DNA of 64,000 nt from Neisseria sp. 83E34 (GTDB lineage: Bacteria > Pseudomonadota > Gammaproteobacteria > Burkholderiales > Neisseriaceae). The notes beneath the pieces were generated by a model. That model made no database searches. It had not been told where the DNA came from and was given only the letters and a program-made list of their open reading frames with translations. How positions within the stretch are numbered: position 1 is the first letter of the stretch; every line of letters starts with the position of its first letter. The stretch spans positions 62,001 to 126,000 of the forward strand of contig NZ_LGYH01000004.1 in the NCBI RefSeq assembly GCF_001308015.1, given 5' to 3'. Positions 18,795 through 27,699 of this stretch are shown piece by piece. Made by a program: the position numbers and the translations under genes.

Positions 18795-19034
18795 TTAATT
18801 TTCAGATTTGTTTTGAGCCTTATCTGTTTTTTCGCTTTGCGAGCTTTGAAACAGCGGCGCTTTGTTATTTTCGTATTCCTTTTGCTTTTCTTTATCCTTG
18901 AACTTCACTTCAAAAAGCTCCGCGCGGCTGAAAGTTTTGCTGATTTTTTCTTCCATGCCCGGCGTGTTCTGCACCCAATAAAGTGCAGCAATGGGGAGCC
19001 CTACAAGCAGTAAAACCGTTTTGCTGATTCGCAT
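18795..19034 (-). CDS. Small membrane-anchored hypothetical protein
   Basis: I do not recognise this 79-residue protein. It has one hydrophobic helix (about 6-22: VLLLVGLPIAALYWVQ) that could be a membrane anchor. A strongly charged, Lys/Glu-rich tail ends in SEKTDKAQNKSEN. It begins with ATG preceded by a weak GAGGG and is closed by a DUS hairpin, which supports its being a real gene. No neighbour suggests a job. Confidence 0.55.
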   Translation of the reverse strand: MRISKTVLLLVGLPIAALYWVQNTPGMEEKISKTFSRAELFEVKFKDKEKQKEYENNKAPLFQSSQSEKTDKAQNKSEN

Positions 19035-19145
19035 TGTTATACCCTCGTGTTTTATTAATTTGTTTAGTCATTTATATGTTGTTTACGATATTTTAACAAT
19101 CACGGTTTGATGGAAAACAGGTTTTGGATAAACGCTATCATATTT

Positions 19146-20606
19146 TTATTCAACGGTTTTATTGTTCTTTTTTCTGAAGCTCATAATCTGCCGGATGGCA
19201 TTCAAACTGGTGCCTATGCCGCCGACCAGCAGTAATAAGAGCAGGGGCCATAATAGAATTTGCGGTACGAACCATAATAATAATGCGGCGAGCAATAAAA
19301 CAGTGCCTATCGCCAAATAAGCCCATGCTTCGCTTTGGTCGACAAGGCGGGTTTGCGATATGTTGGTGTCGAACACATGGCTCAATTGCATCACTTGGCG
19401 CATCACGCCTTTTACGTGCCCGCGGTGCAGGGCTTTATGGTGTCGGTAGATAGGGCGTCGGTCGGTGCGGGGTTCAACGCGGGCTTTTTGTACCAATACT
19501 ACTTCTGTGGCGTTTTCCAAGTCTTTCAGAAAAATTCGCTCAAGTTGGTAAACGGTGGCAGGGTCTTCTATGGAAATATCCAATTCGCGGTTGGCATACC
19601 AGCTGGAAAGATTCAGATTGGTGCTGCCTACGCGCGCCCACTGGCCGTCGATAATGGCGCTTTTGGCATGAATCATGGTGCCGTCCCATTCAAAAACGCG
19701 CACGCCTGATTCAAGCAATTGGCGGTATTGGGTGCGCGATACTGTGCCTATCCATTTGATGTCGGAGGTGCGCGGAACCAGAATGCGCACGTCGACGCCG
19801 GCTTTGGCTGCGTTAATCAATGCCTGTACATACATGCGGGTCGGCATGAAATAAGCGTCGGTAATCCAAAGGTTTTGGCGGGCCAGCCCGATAATGTTTA
19901 AATCCAGCCGCATGGTGTTGGTGTTGGCCGGCGTGGTGGCTAGAACACGGGCGCAGGATGAGCCGGAAGGATCGGCTTCGCCGCTTTCATAATTGCGCAT
20001 CTTGGCAGGCATCGTGCCGTTTTGGGAGCGCAAAGTGTCTTCAAAGGCATTTAAGATGTCGTGCACAACCGGGCCGGTTACTTGCAGGCCGGTGTCGCGC
20101 CAAACGGAAATTCCTTTTTCCGGCCTGCCTTCCCATGCGGAGGAAATACACAATCCGCTCACAAATGCGATGCGTTCGTCAATAATAATAGACTTCCGGT
20201 GGTTGCGCGATAATACACCTAAGCCGCCAAACCAGCCGGGCGGATTGTATGCTTTGACTTCGGCTCCGGCTTGGATTAGAGGCTTGAAAAATCCGCGCAG
20301 ATGGGCGTTTATCGAGCCCACCCAGTCATATATTAAAGCGACGGCCACGCCCTCGGCCAGTTTTTCCAGCAGAATATCACGTATGGTTTTGCCGAATTTA
20401 TCTGGTGCAAAAATATACATTTCAATACAGATACTTTCTTTGGCCGAACGCAATGCCGCTTCCCAGGCAGGAAAGTTTTCGGTGCTGTCTAGCAGAATGG
20501 TAATGTCGTTGCTGCAAGAGGGGCGGGCACCGGAAGCACGCTGAATCATTTGCTCAATCAGCGTGTTTTGATTTGCGATGTGGACGGTGGGTATCTGCGT
20601 ATTCAT
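19146..20606 (-). CDS. cls: Cardiolipin synthase (phospholipase D family)
   Basis: The enzyme joins phosphatidylglycerol molecules to make cardiolipin at the inner membrane. Both catalytic HxKxxxxD motifs are present: HRKSIIIDERIAF in the first half and HAKSAIIDGQW in the second. Unlike E. coli ClsA, the two hydrophobic helices lie at the C-terminus (about residues 420-475, AYLAIGTVLLLAALLLWFV), not the N-terminus. The 486-residue length fits. It is a single gene, with a DUS hairpin between it and mnmC. Closely related phospholipase D-like proteins could use other alcohol acceptors, so exact product is inference. Confidence 0.85.
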   Translation of the reverse strand: MNTQIPTVHIANQNTLIEQMIQRASGARPSCSNDITILLDSTENFPAWEAALRSAKESICIEMYIFAPDKFGKTIRDILLEKLAEGVAVALIYDWVGSINAHLRGFFKPLIQAGAEVKAYNPPGWFGGLGVLSRNHRKSIIIDERIAFVSGLCISSAWEGRPEKGISVWRDTGLQVTGPVVHDILNAFEDTLRSQNGTMPAKMRNYESGEADPSGSSCARVLATTPANTNTMRLDLNIIGLARQNLWITDAYFMPTRMYVQALINAAKAGVDVRILVPRTSDIKWIGTVSRTQYRQLLESGVRVFEWDGTMIHAKSAIIDGQWARVGSTNLNLSSWYANRELDISIEDPATVYQLERIFLKDLENATEVVLVQKARVEPRTDRRPIYRHHKALHRGHVKGVMRQVMQLSHVFDTNISQTRLVDQSEAWAYLAIGTVLLLAALLLWFVPQILLWPLLLLLLVGGIGTSLNAIRQIMSFRKKNNKTVE

Positions 20607-20642
20607 AGCGGTTATTATAGCGTGATTGGTGCGGATAAACTC

Positions 20643-20676
20643 AATGCCTGTCTGAAAGGTTTTTCAGACAGGCATT
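20643..20676. terminator. DUS inverted-pair terminator after mnmC
   Basis: DUS copies at 20645-20656 and 20663-20674 form a hairpin just past the mnmC stop. Confidence 0.8.
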
Positions 20677-20702
20677 GTTTGAATTGGTTTGATGGGTAAG
20701 GT

Positions 20703-22268
20703 TTATGATGAGCTGCCGCTGCGCACGATGGAGCGGATGATAAAGCGGTTGGGGTGCAGTGCTTCGCGGATGCGACGTGAGAACGGGTTGGGCAAACCAA
20801 GTATTTCTGCGGCAAGGCTTTCTGCGCAGATGGGTGCGCTGGCTAAACCGCGTGTGCCGTGCGCAGTGTTGACATATACATTGGGCAGATAGGGGCAGGG
20901 AGCGGAGAGGCGGTAATTGCGGTCGAGTGCGAGTTTGGCGTACACCTTTTGCATGGCTTCGTAATCGCCTAGCGGGCCGACAAGTGGCAGATGGTCGCTG
21001 CTGTCGCAACGCACGGCGGCATGGCCTTGCAATGAATGCCTGTCTGAAAGCAGGCTGCGGGCAAGTTTGGGGTGCAGCTCGCGAAGCATTTCTTGATTGG
21101 CTTGCTCTTCTGCTTCTCTCCACTCGCTTGAGCTATCGTGTTGGATAAATGTAGCGCCATAACAATGAATGCCTTGCCAGGCAGGAGCCATATAGCTGGC
21201 GCCGGAAAGTGCTATGTGCAGGTTTTCAGACAGGCTTGTGGCAGGTGCCAAAGCGGTTTGACCGCGGATGAACCTTAATGGCAAATGATTCAACGGCGGT
21301 ATTTGGCCGCTTGAGGCGCCGGTGCAATAAACTATGCAATCAGCTTCTATTGTGGTTTGCGGTGCGGTGAGCTGCCATTGTTTCCCTGTGTGGCGGGCTT
21401 TTTGCAGTGGGGCGTGGGTGTGCAATGTGATATTGGGATGGGTAAGTAGAGCGTTGACAAAAGCAGGCGGGTTGAGCCATATGCCTTGCGGCCAGAATAA
21501 GCCGCCTTGTGCTAAAGTTACCCCGGCAAGGGACGAGGCTTCTTCTGCGTCAATGCTGCGGTAAAGATGGGTATGATGGGCTTGCTGACCGAGCAAGGCG
21601 TTGCGCTGTGTTTCTGCTTTGTTGTGATTCAGATGAAGAACACCGTTGCCGCCCCAGCTGCCTTGTTGGGGCAGCAAATGCTCCAGCAGCCTCCGGGTAT
21701 GGCCGTAGCCGCAGAGTAGAAGCTCGGTTTGTTCGGTGTTGTGCGGCGAGATTTTGGCATAGAGCAAGCCCTGTCTGTTGCCTGATGCAGCCTGTGCGGG
21801 TTGGTTTGCTTCTAAAACGCTCACGTGCACGCCATGCTCCGCCAATGCTCGTGCTGTTGCCGCGCCGGCTATACCGGCACCGACAACAGCCACATGTTTT
21901 GGTTTGGATAATGCGGGTGGAATGAACCAAGGTTTTTGCGGCCTTTCCGGCGCTTGTGCTACGGCCTCAGTCTGCCATTGAACGGGTTCGCCGAAATGTT
22001 CGTATAAATGGGCAGCGGCAGAGGGAGGCATCAGCCATAAAGAAGTGTTGGGTAAAACCTTGTGCAACACATTCGGCCCGCTGAATTGCAAACAGGACAA
22101 TTCTTTGTGTAAGAGCAAGGCGAGCTCCTGTTCGGCAGGTTCAGGCTCTTCAGACAGGCATAGTTCGGGCTGCACCAAATCCGGTAAACAAATGACGATA
22201 TGCCGATATGATTCGGCAGTTTTCAGTAATGTTGCAAGAGCGGGAAAATGGTTGAAGGTTGCAGGCAT
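20703..22268 (-). CDS. mnmC: FAD-dependent tRNA wobble-uridine oxidoreductase (MnmC C-terminal type)
   Basis: MnmC finishes the modification of wobble uridine 34 in certain tRNAs. This 521-residue form has a FAD-binding Rossmann motif VAVVGAGIAGAATARALAEH near residues 126-145. Typical C-terminal family motifs such as RFIRGQTALAP and VYVNTAHGTRGLASAPICAE are also present. It lacks most of the methyltransferase domain found in the 668-residue E. coli enzyme; the first 120 residues show no SAM motif. So it probably supplies only the oxidase step, with methyl transfer done elsewhere. The gene contains two exact uptake sequences in coding DNA. An alternative is a generic DAAO-family oxidase, but the motifs favour MnmC. 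Confidence 0.82.
   Translation of the reverse strand: MPATFNHFPALATLLKTAESYRHIVICLPDLVQPELCLSEEPEPAEQELALLLHKELSCLQFSGPNVLHKVLPNTSLWLMPPSAAAHLYEHFGEPVQWQTEAVAQAPERPQKPWFIPPALSKPKHVAVVGAGIAGAATARALAEHGVHVSVLEANQPAQAASGNRQGLLYAKISPHNTEQTELLLCGYGHTRRLLEHLLPQQGSWGGNGVLHLNHNKAETQRNALLGQQAHHTHLYRSIDAEEASSLAGVTLAQGGLFWPQGIWLNPPAFVNALLTHPNITLHTHAPLQKARHTGKQWQLTAPQTTIEADCIVYCTGASSGQIPPLNHLPLRFIRGQTALAPATSLSENLHIALSGASYMAPAWQGIHCYGATFIQHDSSSEWREAEEQANQEMLRELHPKLARSLLSDRHSLQGHAAVRCDSSDHLPLVGPLGDYEAMQKVYAKLALDRNYRLSAPCPYLPNVYVNTAHGTRGLASAPICAESLAAEILGLPNPFSRRIREALHPNRFIIRSIVRSGSSS
21037..21048 (+). repeat. Uptake sequence inside mnmC
   Basis: Exact TGCCTGTCTGAA within coding sequence, on the strand opposite to the gene. 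Confidence 0.85.
22149..22160 (-). repeat. Uptake sequence inside mnmC
   Basis: Exact TGCCTGTCTGAA in the coding strand of mnmC, encoding CLSE near residue 39. Confidence 0.85.
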
Positions 22269-22274
22269 GGCATT

Positions 22275-22286
22275 TTCAGACAGGCA
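22275..22286 (-). repeat. Single DNA uptake sequence
   Basis: Exact copy just upstream of mnmC. Confidence 0.85.
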
Positions 22287-22343
22287 TGATAAAAAGGCAT
22301 ATTAGCCTTATGCTGCTTTTAAATAAAGGGTAAATACCAGCAA

Positions 22344-22355
22344 TGCCTGTCTGAA
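22344..22355 (+). repeat. Single DNA uptake sequence
   Basis: Exact copy in the mnmC/CoA-transferase spacer, 58 bases from the previous one in opposite orientation. Confidence 0.85.
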
Positions 22356-22529
22356 AACCCAAATAAAATACATAAAAGCAGTTTCCATTCTGCTGCGTTT
22401 ATTATATATTTCAAAAAATCGGCTACGGCCGACTACAAACATTATCGCTTGGATAACACTCACACTTCATTCCGGGCTTTTTTGAAATCCAAAAAGGTAA
22501 ACGCCTTTACCAAAATTAGGAGAATATTT

Positions 22530-24053
22530 ATGACAAACCAGGCAGCGGAACGCATACAACACGAAGGCCTGCGCAGCAAAATCATGTCGGCCGAACAGGC
22601 GGCCGAGTTTATCAAAAACGGTATGACGGTCGGCATCAGCGGCTTTACTGGCGCAGGTTATCCGAAAGCCGTACCTACCGCGATTGCAGAGCGTGCAAAA
22701 GCCGCACACGCGCGCGGCGAAGAGTTTGCATTCGGCATGATTACAGGTGCTTCTACTGCCCCGGAATGTGACGGCGTATTGGCGGAAGCCAACTGCATCA
22801 GCTTCCGCAACCCTTTCCAATCAGACCCAACTTTGCGCAAAAGCATCAATGCCGGCAACACCGCTTACCAAGACATGCATTTGTCGCATGTTGAGCAACA
22901 AATCCGTAACGGTTTCTATGGAGAAATGCAGGTTGCCATTATCGAAGCAACCGGCATTACCGCAGACGGAAAAATCATTCCTGCGATGGGTATCGGCCAC
23001 TGTAACGAAGTGTTGAAAGCAGCCAAGCACGTTATCATCGAAGTGAACACCAAGCAAAACCCGCTGTTGGAAACCATGCACGATGTGTATTTCGATATCG
23101 GCACTCCGCCAAACCGCCAGCCGATTCCTTTGGTAAAACCTGATGACCGCATCGGCACGCATTATCTTGAATGCGATTTAAATAAAGTGGTGGCCATCGT
23201 ATTAACCGATGCTTTCGACCGCAACAGCAAATTTGCCGATCCTGATGAAAACTCAAAACGCATTGCTGCACAAATCATTGACTTCTTCTCTCACGAAGTG
23301 AAAGCGGGCCGTTTACCGAAAAACCTGTTACCGCTGCAATCAGGTGTGGGCAATGTGGCTAATGCCGTGTTGGCAGGCTTGTTGGATGCGCCGTTTGACG
23401 ATTTGACCGGCTTTACCGAAGTATTGCAAGACGGCATGCTCGATTTGATTATCGCCGGTAAAATGAAATCCGCATCAGCAACTGCTTTGTCATTCAGCCC
23501 GGATGCTTTGCAACGTTTCAACGATAATATCGAATTTTTGCGCGACAAAATCGTTTTGCGCCCGATGGAAATCACCAACAATCCCGAGCTTATCCGTCGC
23601 TTGGGTGTAATTGGTATGAATGCCATGATTGAGGCCGATATTTACGGTAATGTAAACTCGACTCACGTTATGGGCACCAGAATGATGAATGGTATCGGTG
23701 GCTCAGGCGACTTTACCCGCAATGCATTCTATTCATTCTTCGTAAGCCCTTCAGTGGCTAAAGACGGTGCAATTTCCTGCATCGTGCCGATGGTTTCACA
23801 TCACGACCATACCGAACACGACGTAATGTTTATCGTTACTGAGCAAGGTATGGCTGATTTACGCGGCAAATCACCGCGTCAACGTGCCAAACTGATTATT
23901 GAGAATTGTGCACACCCTGACTACCGCGATATGCTTCGCGATTATTTCGATCGCGCAGAAAAAGCAGGCGGTCTGCACACTCCGCACCTGTTGAACGAAG
24001 CCTTATCATGGCACCAACGTTTTGTTGAAACAGGCGACATGCGTGTGAAGTAA
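22530..24053 (+). CDS. Acetyl-CoA hydrolase/succinate CoA-transferase family enzyme
   Basis: The 507-residue protein belongs to the class I CoA-transferases that move CoA between acetate and succinate (AarC/SCACT/Cat1 type) or hydrolyse acetyl-CoA. Family motifs include GMTVGISGFTGAGYPKAVP near the start, GFTEVLQDGMLDL with the probable catalytic Glu, and VTEQGMADLRGKSPRQRA near the end. I placed the start at 22530 because TTAGGAGAA precedes it; a longer frame adds 27 poorly supported residues. The upstream region contains a TCGGC/GCCGA palindrome near 22421. It is a single-gene unit with a strong terminator. Which acid is preferred cannot be told from sequence. Confidence 0.88.
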   Translation: MTNQAAERIQHEGLRSKIMSAEQAAEFIKNGMTVGISGFTGAGYPKAVPTAIAERAKAAHARGEEFAFGMITGASTAPECDGVLAEANCISFRNPFQSDPTLRKSINAGNTAYQDMHLSHVEQQIRNGFYGEMQVAIIEATGITADGKIIPAMGIGHCNEVLKAAKHVIIEVNTKQNPLLETMHDVYFDIGTPPNRQPIPLVKPDDRIGTHYLECDLNKVVAIVLTDAFDRNSKFADPDENSKRIAAQIIDFFSHEVKAGRLPKNLLPLQSGVGNVANAVLAGLLDAPFDDLTGFTEVLQDGMLDLIIAGKMKSASATALSFSPDALQRFNDNIEFLRDKIVLRPMEITNNPELIRRLGVIGMNAMIEADIYGNVNSTHVMGTRMMNGIGGSGDFTRNAFYSFFVSPSVAKDGAISCIVPMVSHHDHTEHDVMFIVTEQGMADLRGKSPRQRAKLIIENCAHPDYRDMLRDYFDRAEKAGGLHTPHLLNEALSWHQRFVETGDMRVK

Positions 24054-24075
24054 ATAGTTATATTGATAAAAAGCC

Positions 24076-24106
24076 AACCTCCGCTTTATATAGCGGAGGT
24101 TTTTTT
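24076..24106 (+). terminator. Intrinsic terminator of the CoA-transferase gene
   Basis: AACCTCCGCT and AGCGGAGGTT form a 10-bp stem with a 5-6 base loop followed by seven T. Confidence 0.92.
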
Positions 24107-24147
24107 AGGCCTGTCTGAAAGCAGAGTCTGAGCGGAAGTAAAATGCT

Positions 24148-24159
24148 TTCAGACAGGCA
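24148..24159 (-). repeat. DNA uptake sequence with imperfect partner
   Basis: Exact copy next to the ychJ stop; an imperfect inverted copy (GGCCTGTCTGAA) lies at 24108-24119. Confidence 0.8.
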
Positions 24160-24163
24160 TTGT

Positions 24164-24637
24164 TTATCCGCGTAGAAACTGCCCGCAACATTGCTTGAAT
24201 TTTTTTCCCGATCCACAAAAACAGGGTGTTTTCATGCTTGGCAGCGGCACGGTAGGATCGATAAAATACCAAGTTCCATCAATGCTCACAAAAGCTGATA
24301 GCTCACGATGAATATGGGTTTCACCTTGCTCGCTGAAGCGTGCTTCAAATTCTACTTGAGCGTGGTGTTTTCCCGCTTTAGGACGGTGTTGTAGAACGGT
24401 TAACCCTAGCCATTCAGCGCTCCGGCTCCACGCATTAATGTCTGCACGGTTTAATAATGCTTGTTGCGCAGGCACTGTGGTCGATACAATATAATCGATT
24501 TGTTGTAAAACATAAGCTGCATAACGCGAACGCATCAATGTTTCGGCATCAGTTGCAGAATGTTTACCTTGATGCAGAGGGGCGCAACAGTCTGCGTAAA
24601 ACAAGCCTGATTGGCAGGGACAAAGCGAAACGTTCAT
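24164..24637 (-). CDS. ychJ: YchJ-like protein with SEC-C zinc motifs
   Basis: The 157-residue product has an N-terminal cysteine cluster (CPCQSGLFYADCCAPLH) and a C-terminal SEC-C motif (CFCGSGKKFKQCCG), each able to bind zinc. Between them is an NTF2-like fold region. This is the YchJ/UPF0225 layout; its function is unknown. I chose the ATG at 24637, since AAGGG stands nine bases upstream; a TTG two codons earlier is possible. It faces the CoA-transferase gene and is not obviously linked to rpsT, which runs the other way. Confidence 0.88.
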   Translation of the reverse strand: MNVSLCPCQSGLFYADCCAPLHQGKHSATDAETLMRSRYAAYVLQQIDYIVSTTVPAQQALLNRADINAWSRSAEWLGLTVLQHRPKAGKHHAQVEFEARFSEQGETHIHRELSAFVSIDGTWYFIDPTVPLPSMKTPCFCGSGKKFKQCCGQFLRG

Positions 24638-24690
24638 TGTCAAAAGCCCTTAATTTGAGGAGTGGCGAAATTTTACTCCATAAAGATTTT

Positions 24691-24702
24691 TTCAGACAGG
24701 CA
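24691..24702 (-). repeat. Single DNA uptake sequence
   Basis: Exact copy in the ychJ/rpsT divergent spacer. Confidence 0.85.
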
Positions 24703-24844
24703 CGGAAATAATCTGTTGCGTTGCGCTAATACCGTTATGAGAGACTCTTTGCAGGTTTATTGTGAAAAAACTTGCTTTTGCCAAGTTAAGTAATTAAAAT
24801 TACGAGTTTACGAAAATTCAGATTTATTTCAGGAGACATCAAAT

Positions 24845-25108
24845 ATGGCAAATAGCGCACAAGCCCGCAAACGTGCTCGCCAAGCTGTTAAAAACCGTGC
24901 ACACAATGCCAGCCTGCGTACTGCTTTCCGCACTGCGGTTAAAAAAGTATTGAAGGCGGTTGAAGCAGGTGATAAAGCTGCTGCCCAAGCAGTTTTCCAA
25001 GAAAGCGTTAAAATTCTTGACCGCATCGCCGATAAGGGCGTGTTCCACAAAAACAAAGCTGCTCGTCATAAAAGCCGTTTGTCTGCCAAAATTAAAGCAA
25101 TGGCTTAA
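24845..25108 (+). CDS. rpsT: 30S ribosomal protein S20
   Basis: S20 binds 16S rRNA in the body of the small ribosomal subunit. The 87-residue, very basic, helical product begins [20 protein letters not shown] and ends [13 protein letters not shown], both diagnostic. AGGAGA precedes the ATG. It is a single-gene unit, as usual, and is closed by a strong intrinsic terminator. Confidence 0.98.
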   Translation: MANSAQARKRARQAVKNRAHNASLRTAFRTAVKKVLKAVEAGDKAAAQAVFQESVKILDRIADKGVFHKNKAARHKSRLSAKIKAMA

Positions 25109-25145
25109 TTTCAGTAGACCTTCAGCTGGTTCGACGCATTAAGCA

Positions 25146-25190
25146 TGCCCCCAGATAGCCCGTCGGTTTATATTTGGGGGCATTGTTATT
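25146..25190 (+). terminator. Intrinsic terminator of rpsT
   Basis: TGCCCCCA (25146-25153) pairs with TGGGGGCA (25175-25182), followed by TTGTTATT. Confidence 0.85.
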
Positions 25191-25251
25191 CTTAGTCCGG
25201 TTGTATCTGTTGAGCATAAAACGGGTAGGCTAATATATTGAAGATTGTATT

Positions 25252-26385
25252 ATGAATCGGTTGAAATATAGTGCGCTGATTTGTATCGGTATGTTGCCCT
25301 TGTCGGTGCAAGCCTCGGATCCGGCACTGCAATGTACGCTTTTAAAAGACAATGCCTTGCGTTTGGCTTGTTTCGATAAAGTATATGCTGCACAATTTCC
25401 GCCACAGAGCTTACCGAAAGCGCCTAAACCGCAACCTAAATCAGTAGATTTGGTTAAGTCAATTGAAAGCAGTATTGATAATCAAGAAACGGTTGTGGTA
25501 TTCGACGGTGCAGGGAAGGCCGGAGAACCTTTATCAGACCTGATTGAATCAGCAGATGCCTACACCCCGCTCAGCCAGCTATATGATTTGGATGAAAATA
25601 ACCAAAACGGTATTTTGTCGCTGCGGGAACATAATCCTATGTACATCCTGCCTGTTTGGTATAACAGCGCGCCAAACGCTAAACCACACAGTTCCACGAG
25701 GGGTGAGACGGCTGCGGAAAAGTTTTCCGATCAAAAGCGCCTAGAAACCAAACTGCAAATTTCTTTTAAAACTAAAATCATGGAAGATCTGTTTAAAACG
25801 CGCGCAGATATGTGGTTTGGTTATACTCAAAAATCAGATTGGCAGGTTTGGAATCAAGGGCGGAAATCTGCACCTTTCCGTAACAGCGATTACATGCCTG
25901 AATTGTTGATTACCCAGCCAGTGAAAGCCAATTTGCCATTTGGCGGGAAATTGCGTGTATTGGGAGCCGGTATCGTGCACCAATCAAACGGCCAAAGCCG
26001 GCCTGAGTCACGTTCGTGGAATCGTGTTTATGGCATGGCCGGAATGGAGTGGGGTAAACTTACCGTCGTTCCGCGTGTATGGATGCGTGCTTTCGATATG
26101 AGCGGCGAAAAAGATGATAATCCGGATATTATGGATTACATGGGTTATGGTGATCTGAAGTTACAATACCGCTTTAATGACCAGCAAACTTTGGGAACCA
26201 CGCTGCGGTATAACCCGAAAACCGGTAAAGGTGCGATAGAAACAGGTTATGCATTCCCGGTAAAAGGTAAATTGAAGGCCTATGTGAGAGGTTTCCATGG
26301 CTACGGTGAAAGTTTGATTGATTACAATCATAAACAAAGCGGTATCGGTATTGGTGTGATGTTTAATGACTGGGATGGTTTTTGA
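25252..26385 (+). CDS. pldA: Outer-membrane phospholipase A
   Basis: PldA (OMPLA) hydrolyses phospholipids that reach the outer leaflet of the outer membrane. The 377-residue product has a signal peptide (about 1-21, ending VQA) and an N-terminal extension with Cys pairs (LQCTLLKDNALRLACFD) common in Neisseria homologues. The catalytic signature is VHQSNGQSRPESRSWNRVYG, with the active His, Ser and downstream Asn. C-terminal beta-strands end in GVMFNDWDGF, with a final Phe typical of outer-membrane barrels. Single gene; the next gene follows after about 80 bases. Confidence 0.92.
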   Translation: MNRLKYSALICIGMLPLSVQASDPALQCTLLKDNALRLACFDKVYAAQFPPQSLPKAPKPQPKSVDLVKSIESSIDNQETVVVFDGAGKAGEPLSDLIESADAYTPLSQLYDLDENNQNGILSLREHNPMYILPVWYNSAPNAKPHSSTRGETAAEKFSDQKRLETKLQISFKTKIMEDLFKTRADMWFGYTQKSDWQVWNQGRKSAPFRNSDYMPELLITQPVKANLPFGGKLRVLGAGIVHQSNGQSRPESRSWNRVYGMAGMEWGKLTVVPRVWMRAFDMSGEKDDNPDIMDYMGYGDLKLQYRFNDQQTLGTTLRYNPKTGKGAIETGYAFPVKGKLKAYVRGFHGYGESLIDYNHKQSGIGIGVMFNDWDGF

Positions 26386-26468
26386 TTGTTGAATCCACTC
26401 GTTTCTTTGAGCCCGGATGCGTATAATAAGCGTTTGGGCCGTTCTATTTATTATGGAAAAATCAAGTA

Positions 26469-27164
26469 ATGGCAGAGAAAAAACCGGAAAGCGGGAGCAT
26501 TGGCAAGGCGCTGAAAAAATATCTGATTACCGGTATTTTGGTATGGCTGCCGATAGTGGTTACCGTTTGGGTAATCACTTATATTGTCGGCGCTTCCGAT
26601 CGTTTGCTTAATCTTTTACCTTCATATTGGCGTCCGGAACAATATATCGGCTTTAAAATTCCCGGGTTGGGTGTCATCGTTGCCATTGTGGTACTTTTTA
26701 TAACCGGGGTGTTTGGCGCTAACGTATTAGGCAGAAAAATTCTAGAGGCATGGGATAGCCTGCTGGGTCGTATTCCGGTTGTGAAGTCCATTTATTCCAG
26801 TGTGAAAAAAGTGTCTGAATCATTATTTTCAGATAATGGACGATCTTTCAAAACGCCGGTATTGGTGCCGTTTCCACAGCCAGATATTTGGACAATCGCT
26901 TTTGTATCAGGAAGCATTCCTCCTTCAGTTGAAAGAGGCCTGTCTGAAAACGGTGGGGAATATATTTCTGTGTATGTGCCTACCACACCTAACCCCACCG
27001 GCGGTTATTACATCATGGTTAGAAAAAGCGATGTGCGCGAGTTAAACATGAGTGTAGATGAAGCGCTGAAGTATGTGATTTCTTTAGGGATGGTAATGCC
27101 TGATGAATCGCCGGTAAAAATTTTACCAGAAGTGAAACAGATAGAAAAACAAGCAGATAAATAA
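26469..27164 (+). CDS. DUF502 inner-membrane protein
   Basis: The 231-residue protein has two predicted membrane helices (about residues 18-40 and 65-90) and the family pattern GRIPVVKSIYSSVKKVSESL. PTTPNPTGGYYIMVRKSDVR follows, in the soluble C-terminal half. DUF502 proteins are widespread in proteobacteria and of unknown function. In many genomes they stand beside aspS, as here, with only a decayed gene between. An imperfect uptake sequence (GGCCTGTCTGAA) lies in the coding region near 26938. Confidence 0.88.
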   Translation: MAEKKPESGSIGKALKKYLITGILVWLPIVVTVWVITYIVGASDRLLNLLPSYWRPEQYIGFKIPGLGVIVAIVVLFITGVFGANVLGRKILEAWDSLLGRIPVVKSIYSSVKKVSESLFSDNGRSFKTPVLVPFPQPDIWTIAFVSGSIPPSVERGLSENGGEYISVYVPTTPNPTGGYYIMVRKSDVRELNMSVDEALKYVISLGMVMPDESPVKILPEVKQIEKQADK

Positions 27165-27175
27165 ACTGGTAATTG

Positions 27176-27600
27176 ATGAAACAAATTTTATTGTTGGTTT
27201 TTGTTTTGTTGGGTATCACTACACTCGCTTATTCGGCATTTGAACATGATGTGGTAAATGCAAAAGATGAGCCGGTTTATCTCTTTAATTGAATGAAATA
27301 ATTGGAATTTAGACAATGATGGCTGAAACAGGTGTGGCGGGATACGCCAAAAGAGCCGATAAACCGTTGGGTTAAAAAATATGAGTTGGGCCAATGCCGC
27401 CTTTACAGGCTGTGGGGATTGGCGGTAAGCAGTATTACCGAACTTGGATGTGTCAGCTTCATAATTGGCCAGACAACAAACTTTATGTATTAAACGAATA
27501 AGAAAAAATATTTGCTTATCATGTGGTTTTCCGTGAATTCCAAAATTCTGAAGAATACCAAGCATATATCTACGGCAGACCAAATGCAGAGCAACTGTAA
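27176..27600 (+). pseudogene. Decayed gene between DUF502 and aspS
   Basis: An ATG 11 bases after the DUF502 gene opens a signal-peptide-like sequence (MKQILLLVFVLLGITTLAYS) but stops after 38 codons. The same frame, after three more stops, continues as WLKQVWRDTPKEPINRWVKK. A one-base shift near 27385 then gives GIGGKQYYRTWMCQLHNWPD, a stop, and VVFREFQNSEEYQAYIYGRP, ending at 27600. The pieces together look like an exported protein of about 140 residues inactivated by several stops and a frameshift. I do not recognise the family. Confidence 0.55.
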
Positions 27601-27628
27601 TATTTAAAAACAGGATTCGAGTAATTTA

Positions 27629-27640
27629 TGCCTGTCTGAA
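27629..27640 (+). repeat. Single DNA uptake sequence
   Basis: Exact copy upstream of aspS. Confidence 0.85.
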
Positions 27641-27699
27641 ACATTATTCAGAGGGTGTGAGCGATAAATTTAAATTAAAACAAATAACAAGGTGATTTT

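Noticed and set aside
25193-25202. Shared word TTAGTCCGGT at 11533 and 25193
   Set aside because: Only ten bases match and the flanks differ, so it is too short to call a repeat.
27188-27583. 131-residue frame antisense to the decayed gene
   Set aside because: No start signal and no recognisable family; it is the mirror of a region whose forward pieces read as a broken protein.
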